NCBI RefSeq assembly: GCF_003569045.1
Contig: NZ_BFCB01000004.1
Location: 124,001-188,000 of the forward strand
Direction: 5' to 3'
Length of the DNA: 64,000 nucleotides
Source: Aggregatilinea lenta
GTDB taxonomy: Bacteria; Chloroflexota; Anaerolineae; Aggregatilineales; Aggregatilineaceae
Below are positions 8,837 to 18,127 of this stretch, one piece after another. Made by a program: the position numbers and the translations under genes. Positions within the stretch are counted from its first letter, which is position 1. The number at the start of each line of letters is the position of its first letter. The notes below the pieces were generated by a model, which saw only the letters and a list, made by a program, of their open reading frames with translations, was not told where the DNA came from and did no database searches.

Positions 8837-9553
8837 TCAGTCGTTCGCGTGCTGGCGCAGCGTCCGTGCGAAGATGTCTTCACGTTCCTGGCGACGCCGT
8901 TCCTTTTTGCTGCGCTTCTTCGGCTGCTGGCGCTGCGGCATTTCAATGCCGGAGCCTTCGAGCGCCTGACGGAGCGCAAGCTCCATCGCGGTCGGCACTT
9001 CTTCGCTGGCTTCTTCATTGAACTCGATCATGGTGGCTTCTTCCAGCGCGCGGATGCTCATGTCGATTTGCTTCTTGCGCCGGTTCACACCAATTACCTT
9101 GACCTGCACTTCGTCGCCAACTTTTACGACGTCGGTCGGGTCGCCCACATATCCTTGCGCCAGTTCCGAGACGTGCACCAGACCGGGGCGCTCCGCGCCG
9201 ACATCCACGAACGCGCCGAACTTCTCTACGCGCACGACTTTGCCGGTAAACACTTTGCCGTTGTCGATCTCTGACCAGCCCAGGGCTGCAGGCTCAAGCA
9301 TGGTCAGGCTGATGCGCCCGCGCTTGCGGTCCACTTCCTGGACCCAAACGGTGACGGTGTCGCCCTCGTTGAGCACGTCAGAGACGTTCTTGACATGTCC
9401 CTCGCTGAGCTGGGAAATGTGGAGCAAGCCAGGACGGCCAACGCCAATGTCCACCAGGGCGCCATAGAGTTCGATTTTCTTGACGACGCCCTCGACCTTC
9501 ATCTTCGGGACGACTTCGTCAAAGGTGGTGGGCGCGATGTTTTCGGTAGTCAT
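8837..9553 (-). CDS. Two-S1-domain RNA-binding protein (RpsA-like)
   Basis: 238 residues. Two S1 OB-fold domains are visible, at about 15-85 (VEGVVKKIELYGALVDIG ... GLLHISQLSEGHV) and about 98-170 (FTGKVVRVEKFGAFVDVG ... GLVHVSELAQGYV). A basic tail rich in KKRSKKERRRQE follows. This is shorter than 4-6-domain ribosomal S1 and fits the short S1-like proteins of Chloroflexota and Firmicutes that bind mRNA or 30S subunits. AAGGAG lies 9 bases before the ATG. It has its own promoter and terminator, so it is monocistronic. Confidence 0.85.
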   Translation of the reverse strand: MTTENIAPTTFDEVVPKMKVEGVVKKIELYGALVDIGVGRPGLLHISQLSEGHVKNVSDVLNEGDTVTVWVQEVDRKRGRISLTMLEPAALGWSEIDNGKVFTGKVVRVEKFGAFVDVGAERPGLVHVSELAQGYVGDPTDVVKVGDEVQVKVIGVNRRKKQIDMSIRALEEATMIEFNEEASEEVPTAMELALRQALEGSGIEMPQRQQPKKRSKKERRRQEREDIFARTLRQHAND

Positions 9554-9626
9554 TCGACGTGCTCCTTATCCGTACCGCGACACGATACGGCTCGATATGC
9601 CTTTTTTGCTGAACGTAACTTGGCGG

Positions 9627-9655
9627 ATTATACCTGTTCAACCCCGGTGGGTCAA
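9627..9655 (-). promoter_or_regulatory. Consensus promoter of the S1-domain gene
   Basis: Minus strand TTGACC (9655-9650), 17-base spacer, TATAAT (9632-9627). This is a near-perfect sigma-70 promoter about 75 bases before the ATG. Confidence 0.8.
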
Positions 9656-9769
9656 CGGTATCTTTGGCCCGGTTGTACTGCGGCGCACAAACAAAAGCGC
9701 CGATCAGGGCGATCTGCAATCACCAAATCGCCCTGTGATTCACACGGTGACGCATACGTGGCACAGCGG

Positions 9770-10663
9770 TTAGCTGGCCGTGAGGTACGACTGGATGATC
9801 TGGTCGAAGTACTCGAAGGGCTGCGCGCCGATCGGGTACACGACGCCGTTGATCACGAAGCCGGGCGTGCCCTGCAGGCCAAACTCGACTGCGGCCTGAT
9901 AGTCGTCCTGCACTTCGGTCAGGTACTTCTCGGTGCTGAGGCACTCTTCGAAATCGCCCGTATCCAGACCGAGGTCGCCCGCCATGCTGACCAGCGTCGG
10001 CTGGTCGAGCGTGATGTCGTCCTGGTTGGTCAGGGCGTCGAAGATGGAGTCGTGCATGTCCCAGAAGCTGTCCTGGTCGTCAGCACACTCGGCAGCCATC
10101 GCGGCGCGCATGGAGTCTTCACCGAAGATCGGGAAGTCGCGGTAGATGAACTTCACCTGATCGGGGTACTGGTTCAGAATCTCGGCCAGAGTGGTGTTGT
10201 ACCAGCGCTCGCAGTAGCTGCACTGGTAGTCCGCGAACTCGACGATGGTGACCAGCGCATCGGCGGGGCCACGGAACGCGTCGTCGCTCTGGTAGTACGC
10301 TGCCGGGATGATGGTCGGCGTGGGCGGAACCGGCGTGTTGGTCGGGCGCAGCAGCGCGACTTGGGTGCCGACGGCCTGATCGACCATCGCCTGCACGTCC
10401 GCCGAGTTGTCGCTGGCGGGCGCGGCAGATTGGAGCACGGCGACCTGCGTGCCGACGGCTTCCTGCACGGCGGCGTTAAGCTCGCTCTGGTCGATGCCGT
10501 TGTCCCCGCCATAGAACAGCGTCGCGATGAGCAGACCCGCCAGCAGGAACACCAGCGCGGTCATGGTAATCGTGAGCACCTGACGCGAATCGGACTGGGC
10601 GGCGCGTGCCGGGCCAGGGGTGGGGCGGTCGTCGTTGAGTGGCTCGGGTGGGAGTTCGGCCAT
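9770..10663 (-). CDS. Membrane-anchored DsbA-like thiol oxidoreductase
   Basis: 297 residues. A cytoplasmic N-terminus (about 1-28) is followed by one membrane helix (LTITMTALVFLLAGLLIATLF), a linker (about 50-110) and a DsbA/thioredoxin-4 domain. The active site is C148-S-Y-C151 in DYQCSYCERW, and the cis-proline loop is GLQGTPGFVINGVVYP. It probably oxidises or isomerises secreted proteins and is recycled by the nearby VKOR. GAAGGAAG precedes the ATG. A consensus promoter lies about 75-100 bases upstream. Confidence 0.9.
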   Translation of the reverse strand: MAELPPEPLNDDRPTPGPARAAQSDSRQVLTITMTALVFLLAGLLIATLFYGGDNGIDQSELNAAVQEAVGTQVAVLQSAAPASDNSADVQAMVDQAVGTQVALLRPTNTPVPPTPTIIPAAYYQSDDAFRGPADALVTIVEFADYQCSYCERWYNTTLAEILNQYPDQVKFIYRDFPIFGEDSMRAAMAAECADDQDSFWDMHDSIFDALTNQDDITLDQPTLVSMAGDLGLDTGDFEECLSTEKYLTEVQDDYQAAVEFGLQGTPGFVINGVVYPIGAQPFEYFDQIIQSYLTAS

Positions 10664-10731
10664 GAGAGACTTCCTTCTGTATCGCTAACGAATCCAACCA
10701 GGTTGCGCGTCGTCCAGTGGCTCGGTCAACG

Positions 10732-10760
10732 ATTATACGTGCCGGAGGGCCGCTTGCCAA
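10732..10760 (-). promoter_or_regulatory. Promoter of the dsbA-like gene
   Basis: Minus strand TTGGCA (10760-10755), 17-base spacer, TATAAT (10737-10732). Five of six and six of six consensus bases match. Confidence 0.75.
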
Positions 10761-10807
10761 CGGTAAGAGGCCGTTTTGGCGTATATTGTCAATAAAAAGG
10801 TACAAAA

Positions 10808-10834
10808 ACCGCCGTCTCCTGAGAGGACGGCGGT
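10808..10834 (-). terminator. Intrinsic terminator of recA
   Basis: The stem ACCGCCGTC (10808-10816) / GACGGCGGT (10826-10834) is followed on the minus strand by a run of T (10808-10804). It lies about 40 bases after the recA stop. Confidence 0.85.
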
Positions 10835-10870
10835 GATTGGCATGCTGTAAGGGGTGGCAGATCGACGCGG

Positions 10871-11947
10871 CTAGTCGTCCAGATCGGCCTGGGTGTCGGC
10901 GTCGTCTTCCGAACCGGCCAGCTCCAGGTCCGCGCCGACATGCGCGTGCAGCGGCACGACATCGTACCGCTGGCGGATGAGCAGTTCCAACTCGCGCATG
11001 AGATCGGGATTCTCGCGCAGGTACTGCTTGGCGTTTTCGCGCCCCTGGCCGATCAGCCCGTCATTGTAGCGGTAGAACGCGCCACGCTTGTCGATGATGT
11101 CGCACTCCACGCCGAGATCGAGGACATCGCTCTCGATCGAGAAGCCGTGATCGTACATCAGGTCGATTTCGCACTGGCGGAAGGGCGGAGCAACCTTGTT
11201 CTTGGTCACCTTGACGCGGGTGCGATTGCCAACGATCTCGTCCTTCTGCTTGATCGCCTGGATGCGGCGGATGTCCAGCCGGATGCTGGCGTAGAAGCGC
11301 AGCGCGCGCCCGCCGGTCGTGGTTTCGGGATTGCCGAACATGACGCCGATCTTCTCGCGGAGCTGGTTGGTGAACAGCACCGCCGTATTCGACTGCTTGA
11401 TCGCGCCGGAGAGCTTGCGCAGCGCCTGGCTCATGAGGCGGGCCATCAAACCGACGTGGCTGTCGCCCATCGTGCCTTCCAGCTCGGCACGCGGAACGAG
11501 CGCCGCGACACTGTCAAGGATTACCACGTCGATCGCGCCGCTGCGGACCAGCGCTTCGGTGATTTCGAGCGCCTGCTCGCCCGTATCCGGCTGGGAGATG
11601 TAGAGATTGTCGATGTCCACGCCCAGCCGCTGCGCGTAGATCGGGTCCAGGGCGTGCTCCATGTCCACGAAGGCGCACGTGCCGCCTATGGCCTGGGCCT
11701 GCGCGACGACGTGCAGACACAGCGTCGTCTTGCCGGAGCTTTCCGGCCCATAGATCTCGGTCACGCGCCCGCGCGGGATACCCCCGACGCCCAGCGCCAG
11801 ATCCACGGCCAGCGAGCCGGTCGGGATCACTTCGATGTTCATATGGGGCGAATCCCCCAGGCGGATGATCGTGCCGTCTCCAAAGCGCTTTGTGAGATCG
11901 GCCAGGGCGATGTCAAGGGCTTTCTGCCGGGCTTCTGCTACTGCCAT
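10871..11947 (-). CDS. recA: Recombinase RecA
   Basis: 358 residues from ATG 11947, chosen because GGAG lies 8 bases upstream; an in-frame GTG at 11956 lies directly against that site. Walker A is GPESSGKT near residue 68. The region [20 protein letters not shown] and the L2 loop with [20 protein letters not shown] are canonical. The C-terminus is acidic ([12 protein letters not shown]). RecA performs strand exchange and stimulates LexA self-cleavage. The upstream region carries a palindrome placed between the -35 and -10 elements, which suggests SOS control. Confidence 0.98.
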   Translation of the reverse strand: MAVAEARQKALDIALADLTKRFGDGTIIRLGDSPHMNIEVIPTGSLAVDLALGVGGIPRGRVTEIYGPESSGKTTLCLHVVAQAQAIGGTCAFVDMEHALDPIYAQRLGVDIDNLYISQPDTGEQALEITEALVRSGAIDVVILDSVAALVPRAELEGTMGDSHVGLMARLMSQALRKLSGAIKQSNTAVLFTNQLREKIGVMFGNPETTTGGRALRFYASIRLDIRRIQAIKQKDEIVGNRTRVKVTKNKVAPPFRQCEIDLMYDHGFSIESDVLDLGVECDIIDKRGAFYRYNDGLIGQGRENAKQYLRENPDLMRELELLIRQRYDVVPLHAHVGADLELAGSEDDADTQADLDD

Positions 11948-12031
11948 CTTCACCACTCCATCAGCGAATAGGTCGCCTTAGTTACATTATGAGATCTACA
12001 CTGTGTGATTTACACAATGAGTATAAAGAAA

Positions 12032-12060
12032 AGTATAGCACAAACGTTCGTGTAGATCAA
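12032..12060 (-). promoter_or_regulatory. recA promoter with embedded LexA-like palindrome
   Basis: Minus strand TTGATC (12060-12055), 17-base spacer, TATACT (12037-12032). Inside the spacer is the near-perfect palindrome CACGAACGTTTGTG (12052-12039). It resembles the Gram-positive-type LexA box CGAAC-N4-GTTCG but matches only in part. A repressor bound there would block RNA polymerase. A second, looser inverted repeat, TGTG(N7)CACA, lies at 12002-12016. Confidence 0.65.
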
Positions 12061-12100
12061 TAACTTATAGCCCATATGTGCGAATTTGGTCCACAAAAAA

Positions 12101-12129
12101 ACGCCCGCCTGGATCGTCCAGACGGGCGT
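12101..12129 (-). terminator. Intrinsic terminator of the PPC-domain gene
   Basis: Stem ACGCCCGCCTGGA (12101-12113) / TCCAGACGGGCGT (12117-12129), one mismatch, 3-base loop. On the minus strand a run of seven T follows (12101-12095). Confidence 0.88.
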
Positions 12130-12154
12130 CTCGATTTGCCTGTAACGCTGAAGC

Positions 12155-14278
12155 TTACGGCTGGGACAGCGACAGGGTGTAGGTGCCGGTCGTGCCGCCC
12201 AGGTTCAGCCCGTAGTGCGTGGCAATGATGGTATACGTGCCGGACGACGATAGGGTGGTTTCGGTGATGGCCGAATTGCGGTTCTCACCCACCGCGATGT
12301 CGTCGTTGTAGGCGGCCTGGAAGCCGTTGGGCGCGATCAGGAACAGCGCCGTGTCGAGCGTGCCGCCTGTCGCGGTCATGGTGATGTCCACCACGTCGCC
12401 CGCGTCCGCCTCGAAGGAGTACAGCTCAAACGGCTGGTCCTGCGTGATGCTGCCCGACACCGTCGATCCGAGCTGGACCGGGGTGGCCGAGTCGAGCTGG
12501 TTCTGGTAGTTGAGCGTGTTGGCGGTCGACATGTCGAAGAAGCCGCCGTTGCCCGCCGTCGCCGTGCCGCTCTGGTCGATGGTGAACGTGATCATGAAGT
12601 GCGCGTTCAGCGGGATCTGCTGCGGCGTGTTAATGATGGTCTGGCCGCCGACGTCGACGCGCAGCGCGATGTTGACCGGCGTGTTGTCGCTGCAGTTGTC
12701 CTGGTACCACACTTCGACTTCGTACGTGCCCGGCAGCAGAGAGCGGTTGGCAGGCCAGTAGATGTAAGACACCGGGCTGTTGGTCGTGTCGGTGCAGTTC
12801 TGATTGCCGACTGATTCGAGCAGACCGCCGCTGGCGATTTCCGGCTCGTCGTCATAGACCGTGTCGCCATTGGGGTCACGGACGTTCAACTGAAGGTCGG
12901 CATTGGTCGGCCAGGTCAGCTCAACTTCGATCGAGCCGGGAGTCAGCGCCGTCGTTTCACCTGCGTCTGCAGCGGTCGCGGCGGGAACCGGTGTGCCGGT
13001 CGTGTCGGTGGGTGTTTCCGCTGTGCCAGTGGTGAGGCTCAGCGTAAAGTCGCCTTCCGTGCCGCCGATGGCCAGCGCGTAGCGCGTAGCGATGATGGTG
13101 TAGGTGCCGTCCGCGCCGAGCGTGAAGTCGATGCCCGAGTTGGTGCTGTCGCCCGCGTCGTCATTGCTGGCAACCAGCGTGTTGTCCGGCCCGAGCAGGG
13201 CGACGTAGGTGTCGAGGCTGCCCGACTGGGCCTGCAGCGCGATGTTGACCGGGGTGCCGGTCGTGCCGTCAAACGTATAAGCCTGGGCCGGTTCCGCGTT
13301 GGTGATCGTGCCGGACACGGTGGTACCGACGGCGATGGGATCCGCATCCGCGACTTCGGCACTGAACAGCGAGACGTCCAGCCCGGCGTTCACGCCGCCG
13401 TTGTCCAGGGTCCATGAGCCGTTCGGCTCGACGATGAGGCGCGCCAGATATTCCTGGGTGGGGTTCAGCGTGCCGGGGATGCTCTGCGTCGTGCCGCTGT
13501 TGACGGTCGCGTCGAGCTGGAATTCCTGCGGGCCGCCGATGCCGCACGCGTCAAAGTAGTGCACGATGATCTCGTAGCTGCCCGCCGGGACTTCGCCCAC
13601 CGGCCAGCTCACAGTCTCAGTCGGGTTGTCGGCAGTGGTGTCCTGGCACTCGCCGTTCACGTCGGCGCTGAGGCTGCCGCCGCTGGGGGCGGTGGGACTG
13701 AAGGCGTGTACCGTGCCGCCAACCGGATCGCGAACTTCCAGGTTAAGGTCGACCGCTTCGGCCCAGGTCAGGTCAATCGCGATGCCGCCGTCCTGAAGCG
13801 TGACAGTGTCGCCGCTGAGCTGAATGGTGCCGCTCAGCTCCAGCTCGAAGTCGCCGCTGACGTCGCCTTCGGCGCCCGACGCACGCAGCACCTGGATGAA
13901 GTACGTGCCATCGGTCTCAATCGCCAGATCCGCAACCGACGCGCCCGACGTGCTGGCGTCGGCGTCCTGGGCGACGATGTTGCCGTTCTGGTCGGCGACC
14001 AGCAGCACGATGCCGAGGTCTTCCACCTCGGTCGTGACGTCCACGGAGATGGTGTCGCCGGTGCTGGCTACAAAAGTATAAACCTGGACAAAGACGTCCG
14101 AATCAAGCGTTCCTGAAACAACATCGCCAACCGTTAACTGGCGACTCTGATCCCCCTGAGCGAAAGCCATGCCGGAGACCAGGACCAGGCTGAGCACAAC
14201 CGTAACGCACAGCGCCAGCCCCACCGCCAGCAGCCCAGCGGGCCGAAGAGAGCGGAGATTTTGGTCCAACTGAGTCAT
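12155..14278 (-). CDS. Secreted multi-domain protein with pre-peptidase C-terminal (PPC) repeats
   Basis: 707 residues from ATG 14278, chosen over 14311 because GAGGAGT lies about 10 bases upstream. A signal peptide (hydrophobic LLAVGLALCVTVVLSLVLV, cleavage after AFA) is followed by at least three PPC-type beta-sandwich units, each ending in a DGTYTIIATRY-like strand (VLRASG in the first). These alternate with two homologous modules of the form IDLTWAEAVDLNLEVRDP / VELTWPTNADLQLNVRDP, with paired cysteines (NCTDTT, DNCSD). No catalytic domain is visible, so it is probably an exported adhesive or structural protein. The Ser/Thr/Asp/Gly-rich composition is typical of surface proteins. Confidence 0.8.
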   Translation of the reverse strand: MTQLDQNLRSLRPAGLLAVGLALCVTVVLSLVLVSGMAFAQGDQSRQLTVGDVVSGTLDSDVFVQVYTFVASTGDTISVDVTTEVEDLGIVLLVADQNGNIVAQDADASTSGASVADLAIETDGTYFIQVLRASGAEGDVSGDFELELSGTIQLSGDTVTLQDGGIAIDLTWAEAVDLNLEVRDPVGGTVHAFSPTAPSGGSLSADVNGECQDTTADNPTETVSWPVGEVPAGSYEIIVHYFDACGIGGPQEFQLDATVNSGTTQSIPGTLNPTQEYLARLIVEPNGSWTLDNGGVNAGLDVSLFSAEVADADPIAVGTTVSGTITNAEPAQAYTFDGTTGTPVNIALQAQSGSLDTYVALLGPDNTLVASNDDAGDSTNSGIDFTLGADGTYTIIATRYALAIGGTEGDFTLSLTTGTAETPTDTTGTPVPAATAADAGETTALTPGSIEVELTWPTNADLQLNVRDPNGDTVYDDEPEIASGGLLESVGNQNCTDTTNSPVSYIYWPANRSLLPGTYEVEVWYQDNCSDNTPVNIALRVDVGGQTIINTPQQIPLNAHFMITFTIDQSGTATAGNGGFFDMSTANTLNYQNQLDSATPVQLGSTVSGSITQDQPFELYSFEADAGDVVDITMTATGGTLDTALFLIAPNGFQAAYNDDIAVGENRNSAITETTLSSSGTYTIIATHYGLNLGGTTGTYTLSLSQP

Positions 14279-14335
14279 CACATTACCACTCCTCATCGCG
14301 GCGGTAGACATCTCTACCGCTCCTTATGCATTTTG

Positions 14336-14364
14336 AGTGTAGCCAATCGCGTCAGGTTAGGCAA
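14336..14364 (-). promoter_or_regulatory. Promoter of the PPC-domain gene
   Basis: Minus strand TTGCCT (14364-14359), 17-base spacer, TACACT (14341-14336), about 55 bases before the ATG. Confidence 0.55.
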
Positions 14365-14433
14365 AGGTTGATAGACCGTGTTCAGGCAATAGATGGGATA
14401 ACGTAGGGTACGTGCCTGCCCGCCTGCCGCGCG

Positions 14434-15756
14434 TCAATTATCCTCTCCGGCAGGCTGCGGCGTAGCGGCGGATTCGACCTGAAGCTGGATGAAATTCACC
14501 GTCCCGGCTTTGACGGTGATCCGGTCCGAGATGCGCAGGCCGTTGATGTTGGCCGTAATGTCGTACGTGCCTTCGGGTACGTCGCCGAGGACGAAATTCT
14601 CCTTCCAATACGGGTCGGGCACCACGTCCCAGGTCCGCGCGTCCTCCACGTAAGGACTGATATAGGTGGACGTGGTTTCCTTGACGCGGCCCTCCTGGCT
14701 GAGCGTGATCGCCGCGTCGTCAGCGTAGGTACCGTCCGCGTAAAACACCTGCCCGGCGATGATCCCCGTGCCGACGTAGGGCACGATCCACAGCAGCGGA
14801 TTCTGCACGGTGTAGTAGGTGTTCTGGCCGACGCGCACTTCCAGGTGAACGTGCGGCCCGCTGACGTCGCCCGTCGCGCCGACCAGCCCGATCGGGTCAC
14901 CCGCCTCGACGCGATCCCCGACTTCGACCAGCACCGCCGACAGGTGCGCGTAGAGCGACCACAACTTCTGCCCGCGATAGCCGTAATCGTGCTCGATCAC
15001 CACGGTGTTGCCATAGGACGGGTAAATCTCGACTGCGCTGCCCGCGAAGACCTGGGTCCAGTCACCGGCCCAGATGATGCGGCCTGCCAGCCCGGCATGA
15101 ACCTGCTCGCCGACGGGGTTGGGCATATCGACACCGTGATGCACGCGCCACTGGTTTTCCGCCCCATTGGAGCCGAAGGGATAGTAGAACAGACTGGCGC
15201 TGTTGGCGCTGGCGTCCACGGGGCGGCGCAGCCAGAAGTGATCGCCGGACTGCACGCTGAGCGGGGCCTGTTCGGGCGGCGGCTGGAAGTCCTCGATTTG
15301 GCTGTTGGACGTGGACGAGACGCCGGTCGGCGCGGGCGTTTCGGTCGGGCCGAGCTGGGGCAGGGGCGGCGGCTCGGTGGGCGTCACGTCGTCGGATGCG
15401 GCCAGGGTTGCGCCGGAGATCTGCGTCGGGGCGTAGATCACGTCCGCATCGCCATCCGGCGGTTCCAGCGTGGGCGGCACGAAGGCCGTCGCGGTCAGAT
15501 CGACGGTGGGCAGCGGCGTGCTGGCGCTGGCGATCTGCTGTTCCAGCGCGGCCTGCCAGTCTTCGGCGGTGGCGCTGCCGCCGGTGGGCGTGGGGGCCGG
15601 GACCGAGACGACGAGGTCCGGCTGGCTGTTCTGCCAGAGGTACAGCCCCGCGATGAGGACCAGAAAAACCAGGATGAACAGACCTTCTAAATGGTGACTG
15701 CGTTCCATGCGCCTGTGGCTCCGCTGTGAGCGGCGAACTGGGCCGCCGTGCCGCAT
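14434..15756 (-). CDS. Membrane-anchored M23 (LytM-type) peptidase-like protein
   Basis: 440 residues; an ATG at 15708 is an alternative start directly before the single membrane helix (LFILVFLVLIAGLYLW). A long Pro/Thr-rich linker follows, then an M23 domain with the zinc motif HxxxD (HHGVDMPNP) and the later HxH (GPHVHLEV). A C-terminal beta domain (about 330-440) resembles a carboxypeptidase-like fold. M23 enzymes cut peptidoglycan cross-bridges or tether to the wall. The start lies 1 base after the stop of the PD40 gene, so the two are translationally coupled. Confidence 0.85.
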   Translation of the reverse strand: MRHGGPVRRSQRSHRRMERSHHLEGLFILVFLVLIAGLYLWQNSQPDLVVSVPAPTPTGGSATAEDWQAALEQQIASASTPLPTVDLTATAFVPPTLEPPDGDADVIYAPTQISGATLAASDDVTPTEPPPLPQLGPTETPAPTGVSSTSNSQIEDFQPPPEQAPLSVQSGDHFWLRRPVDASANSASLFYYPFGSNGAENQWRVHHGVDMPNPVGEQVHAGLAGRIIWAGDWTQVFAGSAVEIYPSYGNTVVIEHDYGYRGQKLWSLYAHLSAVLVEVGDRVEAGDPIGLVGATGDVSGPHVHLEVRVGQNTYYTVQNPLLWIVPYVGTGIIAGQVFYADGTYADDAAITLSQEGRVKETTSTYISPYVEDARTWDVVPDPYWKENFVLGDVPEGTYDITANINGLRISDRITVKAGTVNFIQLQVESAATPQPAGEDN

Positions 15757-15757
15757 C

Positions 15758-17914
15758 TCATGATTGCAGATCCGGCGGAATGGGCGTCGGGCTGCGCTGC
15801 GGCTCCGGCGTGGGCGATGCGGTGGGCAGCGGCGGTGGCGGGGGCACGCTCGTTGCTTCGCTCAAAAAGGCGTCGAGTTCGGCAGAGGCGTACAGCTCCA
15901 GCATGGCGTCGTTCCAGCTAAGGTCCTGGGTTTTGAGGAATTCCCAGTACTGGATCGCGCTGAAGTTGTACTGCCACGTACGCTGGGCGGATGCGCGGAG
16001 CCAGCCGTAATCCTCGGCGATCTGGGTGAGATCGACGTAGTAGCCAGCGGGCACGCGATCGTCCAGCCGACCACCGCGCTCGTAATCTTCGACGTTGCCG
16101 CTGTTGCGCGCCGTGAAGTCCCACGGGCGGCTGCGCAGCGGCTCGCCCAGAGCGCCGCCCTGCGCTTCGTCCGCGACGCGCACGAACACGCGCCAGTAGG
16201 TGCTGACCTCGACGTCCTCACGCACGATCTCGATAGGCTGCGGCGCGGAGGCATAGATCAGCTCGCGGTCGAAGGCGATGGCGCGCCCGGTATAGTGCCA
16301 GTTCTGCGCCGGTTCGCCCGGCTCCGGCGGACGGTCGGCGGGCCAGAAGGCGTCTTCGAGCGTGCCGAGGAAGTCGTAACCGGCCTGCGCCAGCACGGCC
16401 AGTCGCAGCGCCTCGAACGAGTCGTTGACGCGCGGCGAGAGATACGGGTAGGGGGCCGTCACGCCGTTGAGCGCGGCGAGGCCGTAGAGGCCGTTTTCGT
16501 TCTGGCGCTCCTGCTCGACGAACAGCGGCTCGCTGACGTCCGGGTTGGCCGGGACGCCGCCGCCCTCGATGAAGCCACGCGGCAGGGGCGCGCCGGTCCA
16601 GTCGGGATCGGTGGCGCGGGCGGGCAGGGCGATGGCGTTGGTCGAGGCGCTGAACGGCGTGGCCGAACGGGTGAGGATCTGCGTCTGGCGGCCATCGTAC
16701 AGGTCGAGCGTGTAGACCAGACTCGCGCCGCTGGGGGACCACGACGGCATTTTGCCGCGCGCCAGCACGGTTGCTTCCTGCTGGGGCTGCTGCACCGGCT
16801 TGACGAAGACCTCGTCCACGCCGCTGACCGTGGCGCTGTAGGCGATCTCGGTCCCGTCAGGACTCCACGACGGGTAGTTCTCGTTGATGTCGGACGTGCC
16901 GGTCAGGTTGGCCGCCAGTTCCTCGCGGCGCGGATCGGTTTCGTCCAGGTTATAGACGAAGATGTCCTGGCTGCCTGTGCGCCAGCTCGTGTAGGCGATC
17001 TGGCGCCCCGCTGGCGACCACGCCGGTTCGATATCCGGCCCGGCGGCGTAGGTCAGGCGTGTCGCGCCGTCTTCGGTGGCACGGGTCGGGTCGGCGCTGA
17101 TGATGTAGATGTCCAGGTCCTGCGTATCGTCGTTGTAGCCCTCGTAGGCCAGCCATGCGCCGTCAGGACTCCACGTGGGCGCGCCTTCAAAGCCGGGCGT
17201 GAAGGTCATGCGCGTCGTCGCGCCCGACGACACCTCCAGAATGTACAGTTCCCAGTTGCCGTCGCGCGTGCTGGCGAACGCGACGCGCGTCCCGTCAGGA
17301 CTCCACGCGGGGTCGCGGTCATCGGCGGCGTCATTGGTCAGGCGCAGCGGCGTGCTTTGCCCGACGCTGATCGCCCATAGATCTTCCTGCCCATTTTCGC
17401 GCATTGCGTAGACGAGGCTGCCTTCGGCCTGGAGCGGATCGGGTACGGGCGTCTCGGTAGGGATGGTGGTCGGGAAGATGGTCGTCGGCTGGAGCGTGCC
17501 GTTCGATTCGGGCCAGAAGTTGACGTTGGCGGCTGCCTGTGGCTCCTCGTCGTCCTGGCTTTGTAGCACGACGACGACGAGCAGGGCCAGCAGCAGGAGC
17601 ACCGCGAACGCGCTCAGCGCGCGGTTCTGCTGGCGCAGCGGGTCTTCCACGATGCGCGGCTTCAGCTCCGCTTCGGCGGCGCGCTGGGCCATTGTGCGCT
17701 GGTACTGGTCGTTGGTCGCCTCGTACGCCTGGTAGGCGGTGCTGCGCGTGCGGCGCACGGTCCCGGTAAAGAATTGGGCTATCCCGACGATCAGCGCGAT
17801 CAGTCCCCGGCGCAGGTATGCTACCTGTTCGACCAGCGCCATCGCGGTCCATGCCGCGATGCGCAGGAAGGCATTACCCAGCCGGTCGGTGACGCGGAAC
17901 GCGCGAATGAGCAT
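15758..17914 (-). CDS. Membrane-anchored TolB-like PD40 beta-propeller protein
   Basis: 718 residues. A cytoplasmic N-terminus with amphipathic segments is followed by one membrane helix (LSAFAVLLLLALLVVVVLQ) near residue 110. Six or so PD40/WD40-like blades come next, each with a WSPDGTRVAFAS-type motif (for example WSPDGAWLAYEG, WSPAGRQIAYTS, WSPDGTEIAYSA). The C-terminal ~250 residues have no obvious family and may form a helical domain. The propeller would face outside and bind protein or polymer. It is coupled to the M23 gene, suggesting a joint role at the cell wall. Confidence 0.82.
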   Translation of the reverse strand: MLIRAFRVTDRLGNAFLRIAAWTAMALVEQVAYLRRGLIALIVGIAQFFTGTVRRTRSTAYQAYEATNDQYQRTMAQRAAEAELKPRIVEDPLRQQNRALSAFAVLLLLALLVVVVLQSQDDEEPQAAANVNFWPESNGTLQPTTIFPTTIPTETPVPDPLQAEGSLVYAMRENGQEDLWAISVGQSTPLRLTNDAADDRDPAWSPDGTRVAFASTRDGNWELYILEVSSGATTRMTFTPGFEGAPTWSPDGAWLAYEGYNDDTQDLDIYIISADPTRATEDGATRLTYAAGPDIEPAWSPAGRQIAYTSWRTGSQDIFVYNLDETDPRREELAANLTGTSDINENYPSWSPDGTEIAYSATVSGVDEVFVKPVQQPQQEATVLARGKMPSWSPSGASLVYTLDLYDGRQTQILTRSATPFSASTNAIALPARATDPDWTGAPLPRGFIEGGGVPANPDVSEPLFVEQERQNENGLYGLAALNGVTAPYPYLSPRVNDSFEALRLAVLAQAGYDFLGTLEDAFWPADRPPEPGEPAQNWHYTGRAIAFDRELIYASAPQPIEIVREDVEVSTYWRVFVRVADEAQGGALGEPLRSRPWDFTARNSGNVEDYERGGRLDDRVPAGYYVDLTQIAEDYGWLRASAQRTWQYNFSAIQYWEFLKTQDLSWNDAMLELYASAELDAFLSEATSVPPPPPLPTASPTPEPQRSPTPIPPDLQS

Positions 17915-18077
17915 AAGCCGCCCTATCTGTGTGAGGGAATCCCGTCCGTGCGGGTACGGATCAGTGTGACCCAGTCTCGAATTTTACAAAAAAAGGGAGC
18001 GGCGAGCAAGCAGCGGGAGGATTGCGGTTTGGATATGGGGCTAACCCACGCCTTGCGAAAGCGGATACACTTGAGAT

Positions 18078-18098
18078 CTGCCGGATAACGTCCGGCAG
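18078..18098. other. Perfect hairpin between divergent genes
   Basis: CTGCCGGA (18078-18085), loop TAACG, TCCGGCAG (18091-18098). It lies in the 213-base gap between the divergent PD40 and PPOX genes, 30 bases before the PPOX start. No T-run follows, so an operator or 5'-UTR hairpin is more likely than a terminator. Confidence 0.5.
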
Positions 18099-18127
18099 GG
18101 TTCCGGTCACGCACAATGAGGTGAGGT

